Part shown: positions 18,111 to 27,333 of the stretch, piece after piece
How the letters are laid out: each line of letters opens with the position of its first letter
How positions within the stretch are numbered: the first letter of the stretch is position 1
Notes under the pieces: model-generated
What the model was told of the DNA's origin: nothing
What the model saw: the letters and a program-made list of their open reading frames with translations, nothing else
The model's database searches: none
IMG/VR virus record: IMGVR_UViG_3300049491_000357
Location: 22,839 to 86,838 of that record
Source of the DNA: a virus
DNA: 64,000 bases
Reading direction: 5' to 3' (one strand)
Position numbers and translations under genes: made by a program

Positions 18111-21100
18111 TCACACCGTTGTCTGCACTGAAAGGATCTTCAAAAGGTCGTTGTACAGTTTGGTTGTAGCCGCAATGCGGTTAGCCACAGCGCGCTGGAT
18201 GACATACAAACTGCCTGTTTCAAGATTCGTTCTCGCGTCAATCCAAGCATACCTCTTGTCGTAGAGCTTGTCTCTAGTTTTCACGATGGCTTCAACTTTG
18301 ACGACAGGAGAGGCTGTGGGGCTGGTTACCACTGCGGTTCGGGCCGCCACCGCTGCCGCCCGTACGGGCAAGGTAGTCGAAGACAAGGGGTTTGCGTAAA
18401 TGAAGGGGTCGATAACCCCAGGAGGGACGAAGACATTGGTTGTAGCAGTGATGATCCCCAAAAAGCTCTGTGTGTCAGACGAAAAAGACTGAGCATCCGC
18501 TCGGATTTGGAAGAGGTCTTGAAGGGCCAACAGGCCCACCCCAAGAGTCTGCACGATGCGGTAGGTCACAGGACCAACGACAGGGAACGGGGTCGTTATG
18601 GTGAGCTGGGTGGGAGAAACGACAGAGTCCACCTGATAGAAGCCTGCATCAGCCCCCGTCTCAACGTAGACGAAGTGAGAAGCATTGACCCCAGCCGCGA
18701 TGAAGTCCTGAGAGAGATCCGTTAGCGTCGATCCGGCCACATTACCGGGATTGAGGGTCGGAGTAAGAAGATCCGTTAGCACCCCGTACGTTGTTGGAGG
18801 TAGAGGGTGCCCCTCAAAGAATCGGTCAATCGCGATGCTGACCGCATCTACAACAGACGGAGTGATGTCGTGGTCATTCACGGTGAGCACGTTAACCTCG
18901 GTCAACGTAGCCCCAGAAACCGCACTCCAGTTGGAGTAGGTGCACAGATGGTTCGACACACGATAATTCGTAGCCACCAAAAATGGCACGGGGTGGTCAA
19001 GCTGGAGTTGGGTGGGGGACAACCGAGCTACTACCTGACGGCGCACTCCGGCATTTGCTCCCGTCGTCAAAACCACCGTATGTCCAACCTGAATGGCAAC
19101 GCTCAACCCAGGGTCATCCAAGGTCGTGGCCGACGGAAACGTTGCCGTACCTGTAGCGAGGTTGGTGGTTGCTGTGATGACTGCATTTCCTACCGAGCTA
19201 GGATTCGGGAAAGCTGAGTCCACCGTGACGGTAGTGGGACCTACAGCCGTGATTCTACGGAAACCAGACCCTGCGTTTGGTCCGGTGATGAACTCCACCA
19301 GATCGAACACTTGAGGCAAGGGGGCCGGGAAGACACCCGTATAGGTCAAGACAGTGCCCGTCACCCCCACCGTAACACCCACAAGCGTAGTTGGAGTGGT
19401 AGTGTCCGACAGTACCGACGCGATTGCAGTGGCCTCTAGGGTGAGAGCAGAGACCTCTTGGGTAGGAGCGGGGCTCAGGATTGGGATGCTTTGATCATTG
19501 CAGTCAGATCCAGTCCCCCCATACAAGGCCGGGAATTTGTACGGGGTCTTCGCAACCTGAAGGATCCCCACAGAGTCCATCTCTAGAAACTCGCCTGCGT
19601 TGGGAGTTTGGATCTGCAAAGGGGCAGGAACCAACGGGGTAGACCCGTCAAATGGCGGGTATGGCTTCACATAGATGAGCTGCCCCTCATTTGAGTCCAC
19701 CGCGATATCAAACCCCTGTCGATAGAGCTTCCAGTACACCGTGTCGGGGGTTAGTCCCGTATTGCAGAGGTAAACCGTTGCCCCACGAGGGATGGGGATA
19801 GGAAGAGGCCCTACCTGAATCCGTTCCGGGGAAGCTAGTACAGCAGTCACCGTCAGAGGGGTAGCATCGGAAATCAAGACGACCCCGTCACGATTCGTGA
19901 TGACCACCTTCATCCCGACAGCAAAGGAAGGCCGGAAGAACGTTGAGGTTCCTTGAGCGTTATCGACAAATAGCGTGGTGTCGCCCGTTGCAGCGTCAGA
20001 CGTGATGTGTGCTCTGGGGAGTCGTCGGTAGATCGTATCGGAAAGAGAAGTCAGAGACTTCTGGGCCAAGTCCTCGATCCTGTCTCCCGTGTTAGCTCCC
20101 GTGTTGGCCCCACCCGTAGTCACCCCAAAAAGATGGGCTTTGGCTGTTGGGTACAGACGAGAAAACCCGGAGGGCTGGTACAACGCGAGGTACGTGCCCA
20201 CATACGTTAGAGCCAGGGGCGGAAAGGTAAACGTGACTGGATAATCCGAGATTTTGAAGACGTCATCAATCTCGTTCGTCACCGTTGCGTAGGAGGTCCT
20301 AACCGGATTGGTGACGCTCCCATCAAAACGAAAACGACCATTCACATCCCCAATGATCCGACCGTCTTCGTCTTCGAGAACATCCTCAAGTCGATTCGTG
20401 TTGTCGTTGAAGAACTTGAGATATGACCGGCTCACATAGTCGACGTTAGCCATGTGTCCCTCAGTAAAGAACAGAGACTCTCGTCCTTGTTGGTACAACG
20501 TAGGGGTAGAGGCATTTGAGGTTGTAGGTCCACCAGAAGGGGAACTTCCTTGTGCACTCTGTTGCAACTCTTGCAGAACCTCCCCAGAGAAGTTCGTCAG
20601 AGTCTCAACCCGATAGTAGAAAGAGTCCTCTGAGACCAAGGAATAGTCAGCTTTGAGTATCTGTCCTTCCAGCCCGTTTGAACTAGAAGGTGTGATCAAA
20701 GCCACATAGCTTGCCCGCAAACGAACACCAGCTTGTACGATGCGGTACCCGGTGTACAGAATGCTCAAAGACTCGTTTACCCGAAGCGTCTGAGCATAGG
20801 TCAGCGTTCCGCTGGCATCGAGTTTGTACTCTGACGGGCTGGACAGGATTTCCCCTGGCTGCCCTTCAGTCCGCCTGAAGACCGTCACCACCTCAGACCC
20901 CAAGGGGACGTTCTTCGTGAAGGCTTGGGTCACCCCATCCTCAATGATGGGCCGCACAGACCGCTTCAAAATCATCGAGTTTGGCGTGTACTGCCGCAGT
21001 GCATTCTGAGTGAAAACGACCGTGGTTACGCCATCTTTGAACGTTGCCCCAGACACGTAGTAGAAGTCATACGTGGTAGCATTGTCCGTGAATAGTATGA

Positions 21101-24100
21101 TTGTCCCTGTCGGGTAGTTGAGCGTTTGGTCTCCGGCCAGAAGCACGCGAGGCATACCCCTAGGCACTGTCTGGACCGAAGACATTTCGATCACGAAGTA
21201 ACTAGGGAACGAAGGCGAAGGCGAAGTTCGGACAAGCCCAGAAGACAGGTAAAGCCGCGGGTTCACAAAATCGTCCGCAAATGTCGCCCCAAAAGCCAAC
21301 GTGATCGTTGTCTGATCTGACCCCGGGTCGTAAACAGAGGACCCGATGAGGTAAACCTGTTCCTTCTCGATGCGAAGCAGGTAGTTGGGGGGGAATGTTG
21401 CCGTCTGATCCCCAACGAGTACGAATCCAGGAGCGCCACTAGAGATAGACACCTGAGCGGCAAAAATCGGAGGCTGAAGAACCGTGAAGGTCTTCTCTCC
21501 CCCAACCGCCTCGTACACGTAGTAGTCCACCAGGATGCGCTCATCGACTTCGACAACGTTCCCTGACGGGAGAGCGTTGGTCATGAACCCGACATTAGCT
21601 AGGAACTGAATCGTCGAGGTGGCACTGTGGATCGTGATCTGAGAGCTATCCTGCGGTCTGCCCCCACGAAAAACAGCAGGAGCAGGGTTGTCAGCTACGG
21701 TTCGTCCCGCAGGGTTGAACTGCACTGTGTCTGTGACCGCAAGACGAGGGTAGGGAAGAGTCAACTCTTTTCGGATGAGAAATCGGACGCGCTCTTCAAC
21801 TGGAGGCAAAACGCCAGTTGAAGTCACAGGTCGATAGGTGATGAACATCTCATCGTTCGTAAGCAAACGTTCGGTCAGCTCAACGAAACCAAGGTCTTTG
21901 CTGACCCTGTAGTCAATCTGTAGTTTTAGCGCACGCGCCCAAAAGACCGTCACCCCACTCGTGATATCAACCGTAGAGAAGTTTAGATCCCCCGTCTCCA
22001 GGGATACCTCAACCGTACCCGCAGGCAGCAGACCAGGAGCAGTGAAGACAGAGTTGGTAGCTACCTGTACAAGAGAGGCGAAAATCAAACCGAGCCGGAT
22101 TCTCGTCGTTGCGATGTAGTTCACCGGTACACGTAGCCGCCGTTCGATCTGGTAGTTAGCGCTAGGATAGGACGTAAACGCTCTATCGACCGTCAGCGTA
22201 CTAGCCTCGACAATCGTAACCGTACGATAGCTGTTGCTATCTGGCCCAGAGGTCAGCCGTACCGTATCCCCAGGGAGAACTCCATCCACAACAAAGTCTG
22301 TGGAGGTGTCAGTCATCGTTGTGGGGGTGTCAAAAACGCCTGGATTCACCCCAGTAAACACCACGACACTATTGACGATGGGCCCCAAACTACGGACTTT
22401 TTCGATCTTAGTGTTGGGATCGACCGGAACCGTCTCTTGGAAGAAACGATCGGCAATGACCTCACTGCCAGATCGAACTTCGTAAGGGGTTGCCCCAACA
22501 GGGATAGGAGAAGGTACGTCGGTCGTAAGGGTGGTGGCAGTGACAGTCGTAACACCATAGACCCCAGCCGCCGATCCAGTTGCGATGACCAGAAGGGCTC
22601 CTGGGGTCACCCCAGAGGTGATGAAGTTGACCGAAGTATCAGTCAGGGTACTGCCAACGAATGCTGTTGCAGTACTGTCGACAACAAGCGTCCCGAACTG
22701 ATCCGTGAGAGTCACGATCGCAGTAGCAGGGTCAAAAAACGCAGTCGACCCAAGACCCAAAGGGTTAAAGATCCCCGTCCCAGGGCCCGTCTCCAACTCA
22801 AGAAGTAGATTCTCTGGCCGAACAGGTACATCCTGTAGTTGGATTGTGCCGCCCGGCTCTTGGAACGGTACTAGTTGATTGACCTTCCGCTGAGCGAAAA
22901 GAAGCTGTTTTGCCTCATAGTCGAGGATATACCCAAGGCCAACAGGGGGAGCCGGGACCCCAAGATCTGGGAGAACGCCCGTGAAGCTCCCTGTTCCTTG
23001 CTCCACATAAATGGAGATAGGGTACCCAGGATCTTGCAAGGGGGTAGCGGGAAGAAGGACGTAGGGTACCTGAATGATGGGAGAGGCAAAGACAGCCCCT
23101 TGTGTCGTGTACAGAAGAGATACGTCTTTGACGGAGGGGTCCGTGCCGTCCAGATTGACAGGAGAGCGAAAGAACCGCATCGCTACGCCACGTTCAATGG
23201 GCAGGTCACCTCTTGTGACAGTAACCGTCGTTGCTCCGTATTGAGCTTGGTCTGCGGCTGAGAACTGCACCGCCCCATCGGTTCGAAGCTGCACCTCTCC
23301 GGCCGTCCCAACGTCAAAAACCGTGACCCGTCGAACGGAGGGGAACTGGTACCCTGAGGGCAACCGGAATATGAGATCTCCCCCAGGTGCGGGAACGGGT
23401 AGAACCGGAAGTGGTACGAGTACTGTTCCGCCAGGTGCGGAGGGGAGAGGGATCTTCCATCCGAAAAGCGTACCATCGTAGTACACAGGCTTCCCAGCGT
23501 TAGCCAGTACATCCCCAGAGTTGAGCTTGATGCGCCCCGTATTAAGCGCCCACTCAACGGTTCCGGCCACAGGATCTGGGGAGAACCCTCCCTCTGTTGC
23601 CACCTGGATAGGCGTCAGGTGAAATCCAAACCCAAGTCGGATGAGCGGGAACTGCCCAGCTCCCGGCAAAGGGTTCAGGATCAGAATGGTATCCTGAGTC
23701 AACCCAATGCGGCCAGAAGAATCCGTATAGTCGAAGTAGCTTTGCTGTTGGAACCTGACTTGTTGCCCAAGATAGGTAACCAAGTCAGCTGCCGCCCAGT
23801 TGAGATTCCCCGTTGCTTGAGACAGCTCAACTGATCCTGGGACTGGAGCACCGAAGGCCCCGTCATTGGGGACCAGAAGAACGTTAAACGTCGTCCCAGA
23901 TCCAGCCCCTACGGCCAACCTGAATGGGTCATCCACTAGTACCCCAATCGGGGGTAGTACCCTCAACCTGGCTGTATTGGCGTCAGACTGCAATTCCCCA
24001 ACGAGTGTCGGGCCAGATCCCGGTAGAGGCTTAAAGAGTCCGTCAGACCCATTATAGTCGAAGCGGCGGACCACCGCAGTCGTGGTCCCCTCATTTTTAG

Positions 24101-24308
24101 TCCACCCAAAGGTGGCCTGAACAAGAAGGCCCTCCGTTTGAACCACTACGAGGTAGTCCGTTCGAGAGACGCCTTCTACCCCTGGAGTGTAGTAGGCGTC
24201 AAAAGCCCCCTGGTCCTCAATGAAATCGTTAGGGGTGAAAGTAAACGGAGAGTTCGACGCCCCAACACGAGGGGGCTCCAAACAGTAACCCTTGTTGGAA
24301 AGTCCCAC
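18111..24308 (-). CDS. Giant 2065-residue modular beta-repeat virion protein
   Basis: The start is a GTG at 24308, 3 nt after the upstream stop. The product is built largely of beta modules. At least five copies of a roughly 70-residue unit can be seen, each with the consensus TDTS-DF--GV-PGD-V and ending with TTLTVD...YRI; examples are TMTDTSTDFVVDGVLPGDTV and TLTDLSQDFIAAGVNASHFV. The same unit occurs once in the 1875-residue protein. The C-terminal 150 residues become helical and basic (AVVTSPTASPVVKVEAIVKTRDK). Its position directly downstream of spike/hub genes suggests a long appendage or a baseplate scaffold. No enzymatic motif was seen. Confidence 0.9.
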   Translation of the reverse strand: MGLSNKGYCLEPPRVGASNSPFTFTPNDFIEDQGAFDAYYTPGVEGVSRTDYLVVVQTEGLLVQATFGWTKNEGTTTAVVRRFDYNGSDGLFKPLPGSGPTLVGELQSDANTARLRVLPPIGVLVDDPFRLAVGAGSGTTFNVLLVPNDGAFGAPVPGSVELSQATGNLNWAAADLVTYLGQQVRFQQQSYFDYTDSSGRIGLTQDTILILNPLPGAGQFPLIRLGFGFHLTPIQVATEGGFSPDPVAGTVEWALNTGRIKLNSGDVLANAGKPVYYDGTLFGWKIPLPSAPGGTVLVPLPVLPVPAPGGDLIFRLPSGYQFPSVRRVTVFDVGTAGEVQLRTDGAVQFSAADQAQYGATTVTVTRGDLPIERGVAMRFFRSPVNLDGTDPSVKDVSLLYTTQGAVFASPIIQVPYVLLPATPLQDPGYPISIYVEQGTGSFTGVLPDLGVPAPPVGLGYILDYEAKQLLFAQRKVNQLVPFQEPGGTIQLQDVPVRPENLLLELETGPGTGIFNPLGLGSTAFFDPATAIVTLTDQFGTLVVDSTATAFVGSTLTDTSVNFITSGVTPGALLVIATGSAAGVYGVTTVTATTLTTDVPSPIPVGATPYEVRSGSEVIADRFFQETVPVDPNTKIEKVRSLGPIVNSVVVFTGVNPGVFDTPTTMTDTSTDFVVDGVLPGDTVRLTSGPDSNSYRTVTIVEASTLTVDRAFTSYPSANYQIERRLRVPVNYIATTRIRLGLIFASLVQVATNSVFTAPGLLPAGTVEVSLETGDLNFSTVDITSGVTVFWARALKLQIDYRVSKDLGFVELTERLLTNDEMFITYRPVTSTGVLPPVEERVRFLIRKELTLPYPRLAVTDTVQFNPAGRTVADNPAPAVFRGGRPQDSSQITIHSATSTIQFLANVGFMTNALPSGNVVEVDERILVDYYVYEAVGGEKTFTVLQPPIFAAQVSISSGAPGFVLVGDQTATFPPNYLLRIEKEQVYLIGSSVYDPGSDQTTITLAFGATFADDFVNPRLYLSSGLVRTSPSPSFPSYFVIEMSSVQTVPRGMPRVLLAGDQTLNYPTGTIILFTDNATTYDFYYVSGATFKDGVTTVVFTQNALRQYTPNSMILKRSVRPIIEDGVTQAFTKNVPLGSEVVTVFRRTEGQPGEILSSPSEYKLDASGTLTYAQTLRVNESLSILYTGYRIVQAGVRLRASYVALITPSSSNGLEGQILKADYSLVSEDSFYYRVETLTNFSGEVLQELQQSAQGSSPSGGPTTSNASTPTLYQQGRESLFFTEGHMANVDYVSRSYLKFFNDNTNRLEDVLEDEDGRIIGDVNGRFRFDGSVTNPVRTSYATVTNEIDDVFKISDYPVTFTFPPLALTYVGTYLALYQPSGFSRLYPTAKAHLFGVTTGGANTGANTGDRIEDLAQKSLTSLSDTIYRRLPRAHITSDAATGDTTLFVDNAQGTSTFFRPSFAVGMKVVITNRDGVVLISDATPLTVTAVLASPERIQVGPLPIPIPRGATVYLCNTGLTPDTVYWKLYRQGFDIAVDSNEGQLIYVKPYPPFDGSTPLVPAPLQIQTPNAGEFLEMDSVGILQVAKTPYKFPALYGGTGSDCNDQSIPILSPAPTQEVSALTLEATAIASVLSDTTTPTTLVGVTVGVTGTVLTYTGVFPAPLPQVFDLVEFITGPNAGSGFRRITAVGPTTVTVDSAFPNPSSVGNAVITATTNLATGTATFPSATTLDDPGLSVAIQVGHTVVLTTGANAGVRRQVVARLSPTQLQLDHPVPFLVATNYRVSNHLCTYSNWSAVSGATLTEVNVLTVNDHDITPSVVDAVSIAIDRFFEGHPLPPTTYGVLTDLLTPTLNPGNVAGSTLTDLSQDFIAAGVNASHFVYVETGADAGFYQVDSVVSPTQLTITTPFPVVGPVTYRIVQTLGVGLLALQDLFQIRADAQSFSSDTQSFLGIITATTNVFVPPGVIDPFIYANPLSSTTLPVRAAAVAARTAVVTSPTASPVVKVEAIVKTRDKLYDKRYAWIDARTNLETGSLYVIQRAVANRIAATTKLYNDLLKILSVQTTV

Positions 24309-24311
24309 AGC

Positions 24312-24554
24312 TCACGCCCCAAAAGGACCAGAAGAAGCCTGAAGATCGATCCCATTCGCATCACACGTAAGGCGAACCAAGGCATCAAAGGTTTCCTCGG
24401 ATACTTGCACCTCGTGTGGAGATCCCCCCAAGTCGAAGACAGCAAATCGACGATGTTCACCTGGTACCAGGTCCCCATCAATGAGCTTTATGTCCCGAGA
24501 CTCTCTCAGGTCAGTTACTGGAACAAGCAAGGAGGTTACTTTGATGTCGTTCAT
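24312..24554 (-). CDS. Small acidic protein near the spike (80 aa)
   Basis: The sequence begins MNDIKVTSLLVPVTDLRESRD and has a GEHRRFAVFDLGG strand-turn followed by EVQVSEETFDALVRLT, a strand-helix layout. No domain is recognised. It overlaps the upstream gene by 4 nt and is followed 3 nt later by the giant modular gene, so it is firmly inside the operon. It may be a small baseplate accessory. Confidence 0.8.
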   Translation of the reverse strand: MNDIKVTSLLVPVTDLRESRDIKLIDGDLVPGEHRRFAVFDLGGSPHEVQVSEETFDALVRLTCDANGIDLQASSGPFGA

Positions 24555-25120
24555 ACGATCTTTCCGGTGCCGGAACCAGCACCAGGGGAAGGGCCAGAAG
24601 GTCCTACGATTGGTATCGGAGAAGTAAAAGCTGCAAAAGTCTTATCGAAAGCCAGCCCCAAAGCCAAGGCCATTTGAGCTGAGGTAGGACCGACCATACC
24701 CAACGTCGCAAAAGCCTGCTGAAAACTCGTGTATGCGGGAGGAGATGTAACACGTACTACACCGGATCCGGACCCTACTCCGACAACAGTGGCCAACAAA
24801 ATGCCTTGTACGAGGGCTGCCGATAGACCGTTAGCCAACCCGAGAGCCGTAAGGGGACTGAAAGGACCGTGTATACCAAACGACAAGAAGCTGGTCTGAA
24901 GATTGGCCAAAAGAAGGGGCTGAGGCACCAGAAGAGGCAAGGTAGCTACTCCGGTCCCGTTCGTTCCAGCTCCTGTGACGCTGACGGTTGCTTTAGTAGA
25001 CCAAATCGATACCCCCAGAGCTACCCCCTGGGCAAACTTTGGCATGACCACCCCTATGTGCCCAGTCGCAACCAAGTTTGTGCCCAAAATAATGGCTACC
25101 GCAGGTGGAGCGAGCGGCAT
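24551..25120 (-). CDS. Spike-adjacent protein with internal duplication (189 aa)
   Basis: Two halves of about 70-80 residues resemble each other. Each contains a Gly/Ser-rich valine strand (VSVTGAGTNGTGVATL, and VVGVGSGSGVVRV) followed by a helix pair with the cue LxSFGIxGPxSPLTALGLANGL in the first copy and FATLGMVGPTSAQMALALGL in the second. A Pro/Gly/Ser-rich tail ends the protein. It shares one nucleotide with the stop of the central spike gene (TGATG). Position and the compact Gly-rich duplicate fold suggest a spike-associated protein. It is not PAAR by motif, so this remains an inference. Confidence 0.8.
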   Translation of the reverse strand: MPLAPPAVAIILGTNLVATGHIGVVMPKFAQGVALGVSIWSTKATVSVTGAGTNGTGVATLPLLVPQPLLLANLQTSFLSFGIHGPFSPLTALGLANGLSAALVQGILLATVVGVGSGSGVVRVTSPPAYTSFQQAFATLGMVGPTSAQMALALGLAFDKTFAAFTSPIPIVGPSGPSPGAGSGTGKIV

Positions 25121-27315
25121 CAGTTAGACATGACCGTGAGAGAGCCAAGTAGTGGCGTACCTGTGATGGGGTCCAACGTTGGAGTGCCAGGAGGAAGGGA
25201 GGGTATTCCTCGACAGACGCCCAGAACAGCCGAGGGTCCCCCAAGCTGAATGAGAGGAGCCACCATCGAAACGAGAGCCCCTGAGGTCAAGGTGATGGCC
25301 AAGCCAGCCGTCAACGTGAGTGCAGCTCCGGCCGTTATTGATACCGCTCCAGCACCCGCCGTGATTGCTACAGCACCTGCTGCAGCGGTCATCGTCAAAG
25401 CCCCACCCCCAACGTTGACGAGGTACCCACCCGCTCCGATGTTCGTTACCTGTCCACCCACTCCGATGTTCGTTACCTGTCCACCCGCAGCGATGGTTTC
25501 GATCAAACCACCAGCTAGAATGGTAGACACTTTACCCCCAGCGATGATCGTCTCCAGTACAACCAGAGCATGATTGTACTGGGTCTTACCCGCAACAAGG
25601 ATGTCCATGCTGCTGAGCATCGCTGAGTAACCTTGCAGAGCGTTTACGTTGATTCGATCTGCCTGGAGAGCATACCCACCATTGACCGTCGTGCTCTTAG
25701 CCCCATTGATCGTTTCAATGAAGTCCCCAGAGGTGGCCAGCCCATAGTTGCCCTGAATGTCTTCGCTTTTAGCGAAGCCGTCTTCGTTAGCCACTCCAGA
25801 TTGGTAGTTGACCGCAACACCAGAGTGGAACGTAATATCGATGGCGTTACCGGTGTCCTTGTTGTGTCCAACTTCGGCTTTGATACCGCCTTGCAGAAAT
25901 GCCTGGATACTCGTGTTGTTTTTGTCTGAACCCCCGATGAACATCTTGAGGGCCCCCAACAAGTTCATCTCCACAGAGATACCAGAGTCGTCAGGATACC
26001 TTTCGACTGTAGGCTTGGGAACGTTGATGTATACTTTGCCTTGTTTTTCAACAGACACCGCGAAAGGATTGTCGTCCGTAGCTCCGTAAGGGCACCAAAT
26101 GCGAAAGAGGTATGCTGCTGCTGACGTGAGAGTATTGGTGTCCCCTTTTGCTGCCCGCTCTACCTCGGACAGCAAGAATTTCCCCGGGCCATCCGTCGAA
26201 AAACTCTGCCACAGTTCTGGCTGAAGAACTTTGCCGTATTGCTTAAGCCCTTGAGTTCCAGTCGTGTCGTTACCTACGACAGTCCCGTAGACCCGCTCGA
26301 TGAACGGGCGTCGTTTCACGATCGCAAAACCATCAACCTCAGACAGCACCTCTTGCACGAGATCCGTGTCGTGGGCCATCTCCATACGGTCTTCTGTAAA
26401 GGCGTTCCCAGGACCTGCTTCCCCATCCTCGATCCCCGTAGCGTAAACAGTTGAGGGGTAGAAGACCCTCTTACCATTGGAGTATGTTGTTGGGGGGTAA
26501 GTGGCGGTATCATTGAAAAAGTCGAGCACGACCCCAGACGAGTTTGCGTACTTCGTTGGGGAATCAGGGATGCCAGGCCCAAGAGCTTTAAGCTCATCCG
26601 AACCAAAGTAACGATCTGCTTCTCCCTTGAGCTGACGACCCGTTTTGAAGATGTCCTGAGGGAGAAAGTTCTCAATACGACGAGCCGGACCCGAAGTGTA
26701 CTTGATGCCCGAGGTAGAGTCGAAGCGATGGATAGCTTGCGTGACAAGCGTTCGCTCAGCATCTCGAAGTTCAATGAGGTCACCTGCCCGGTTACTCATC
26801 CGAACATCTTTAGCTAGGACAAACTCAGCACCATCAGAGGACATGCCCCCCACATTACCGGACCGGAGCTTTAGACGCTTGTGTCGAACCGTTCGGCCGA
26901 TGAACTGGTCGTAGATGCTCTTTTCAGCGGGATCTGTAGGGACATCTGAAGGGTTCGTAGGCGAGAAAGGGTCATAACGAAGCCCGCTTTTGTTGCCCAC
27001 GGGGATGAACCCAAGGATCACGGGCTCCCACACCTGTTTGTGCTTCATCCGATAGGCCAAGACAACAAGGGAGTTGACCTCGGGAACCCCTCCCCAAAAA
27101 GACCTTGGGCCACACATCGCCTGAGTGAGATCAACCTCCGGGACTGTTTGTCCACCGCGAGTGATGACCTTGACATCACCCTTCATGTTGATCTCGTCGA
27201 TCCGCGTAAGAATTCCTACATGGAGCCCTTGGGGGAAACCATTGTCTCCGAATCCCTTTCCAGGCGTATGCCCAGTGGGGTACTTTTTTCGGAAGTCTCC
27301 TACACGGATAGTCAT
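25120..27315 (-). CDS. Central spike / gp5-VgrG-like baseplate protein (731 aa)
   Basis: Residues about 30-120 are compatible with the OB-fold of spike proteins: GLHVGILTRIDEINMKGDVKV, then GVPEVNSLVVLAYR and VILGFIPVG, the usual pattern of a gp5/VgrG barrel with a loop binding the hub. The C-terminal 150 residues are a hydrophobic-Gly repeat, with units such as GGQVTNIGV, GGQVTNIGA and later AGAVSITAGAA, the periodicity of a trimeric beta-helix needle. No lysozyme domain is seen here; a lysozyme-like domain lies in the gene at 30745-32937. The hub-like gene is immediately upstream. The spike call rests on layout and context. Confidence 0.8.
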   Translation of the reverse strand: MTIRVGDFRKKYPTGHTPGKGFGDNGFPQGLHVGILTRIDEINMKGDVKVITRGGQTVPEVDLTQAMCGPRSFWGGVPEVNSLVVLAYRMKHKQVWEPVILGFIPVGNKSGLRYDPFSPTNPSDVPTDPAEKSIYDQFIGRTVRHKRLKLRSGNVGGMSSDGAEFVLAKDVRMSNRAGDLIELRDAERTLVTQAIHRFDSTSGIKYTSGPARRIENFLPQDIFKTGRQLKGEADRYFGSDELKALGPGIPDSPTKYANSSGVVLDFFNDTATYPPTTYSNGKRVFYPSTVYATGIEDGEAGPGNAFTEDRMEMAHDTDLVQEVLSEVDGFAIVKRRPFIERVYGTVVGNDTTGTQGLKQYGKVLQPELWQSFSTDGPGKFLLSEVERAAKGDTNTLTSAAAYLFRIWCPYGATDDNPFAVSVEKQGKVYINVPKPTVERYPDDSGISVEMNLLGALKMFIGGSDKNNTSIQAFLQGGIKAEVGHNKDTGNAIDITFHSGVAVNYQSGVANEDGFAKSEDIQGNYGLATSGDFIETINGAKSTTVNGGYALQADRINVNALQGYSAMLSSMDILVAGKTQYNHALVVLETIIAGGKVSTILAGGLIETIAAGGQVTNIGVGGQVTNIGAGGYLVNVGGGALTMTAAAGAVAITAGAGAVSITAGAALTLTAGLAITLTSGALVSMVAPLIQLGGPSAVLGVCRGIPSLPPGTPTLDPITGTPLLGSLTVMSN
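25434..25486 (-). repeat. 27-nt tandem duplication in the spike beta-helix
   Basis: Two 26-bp copies starting CTCCGATGTTCGTTACCTGT are identical at 25434-25459 and 25461-25486, giving a 27-nt period. The unit encodes GGQVTNIGV/A, one nine-residue rung of the C-terminal needle. Nucleotide identity implies recent duplication or gene conversion. Confidence 0.9.
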
Positions 27316-27333
27316 AAAAGGTACGGCTTTAGG

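Noticed and set aside
25120-25260. PAAR-tip domain at the end of the spike
   Set aside because: The C-terminus has Gly/Pro turns but no His-Cys PAAR pattern; too weak to call.
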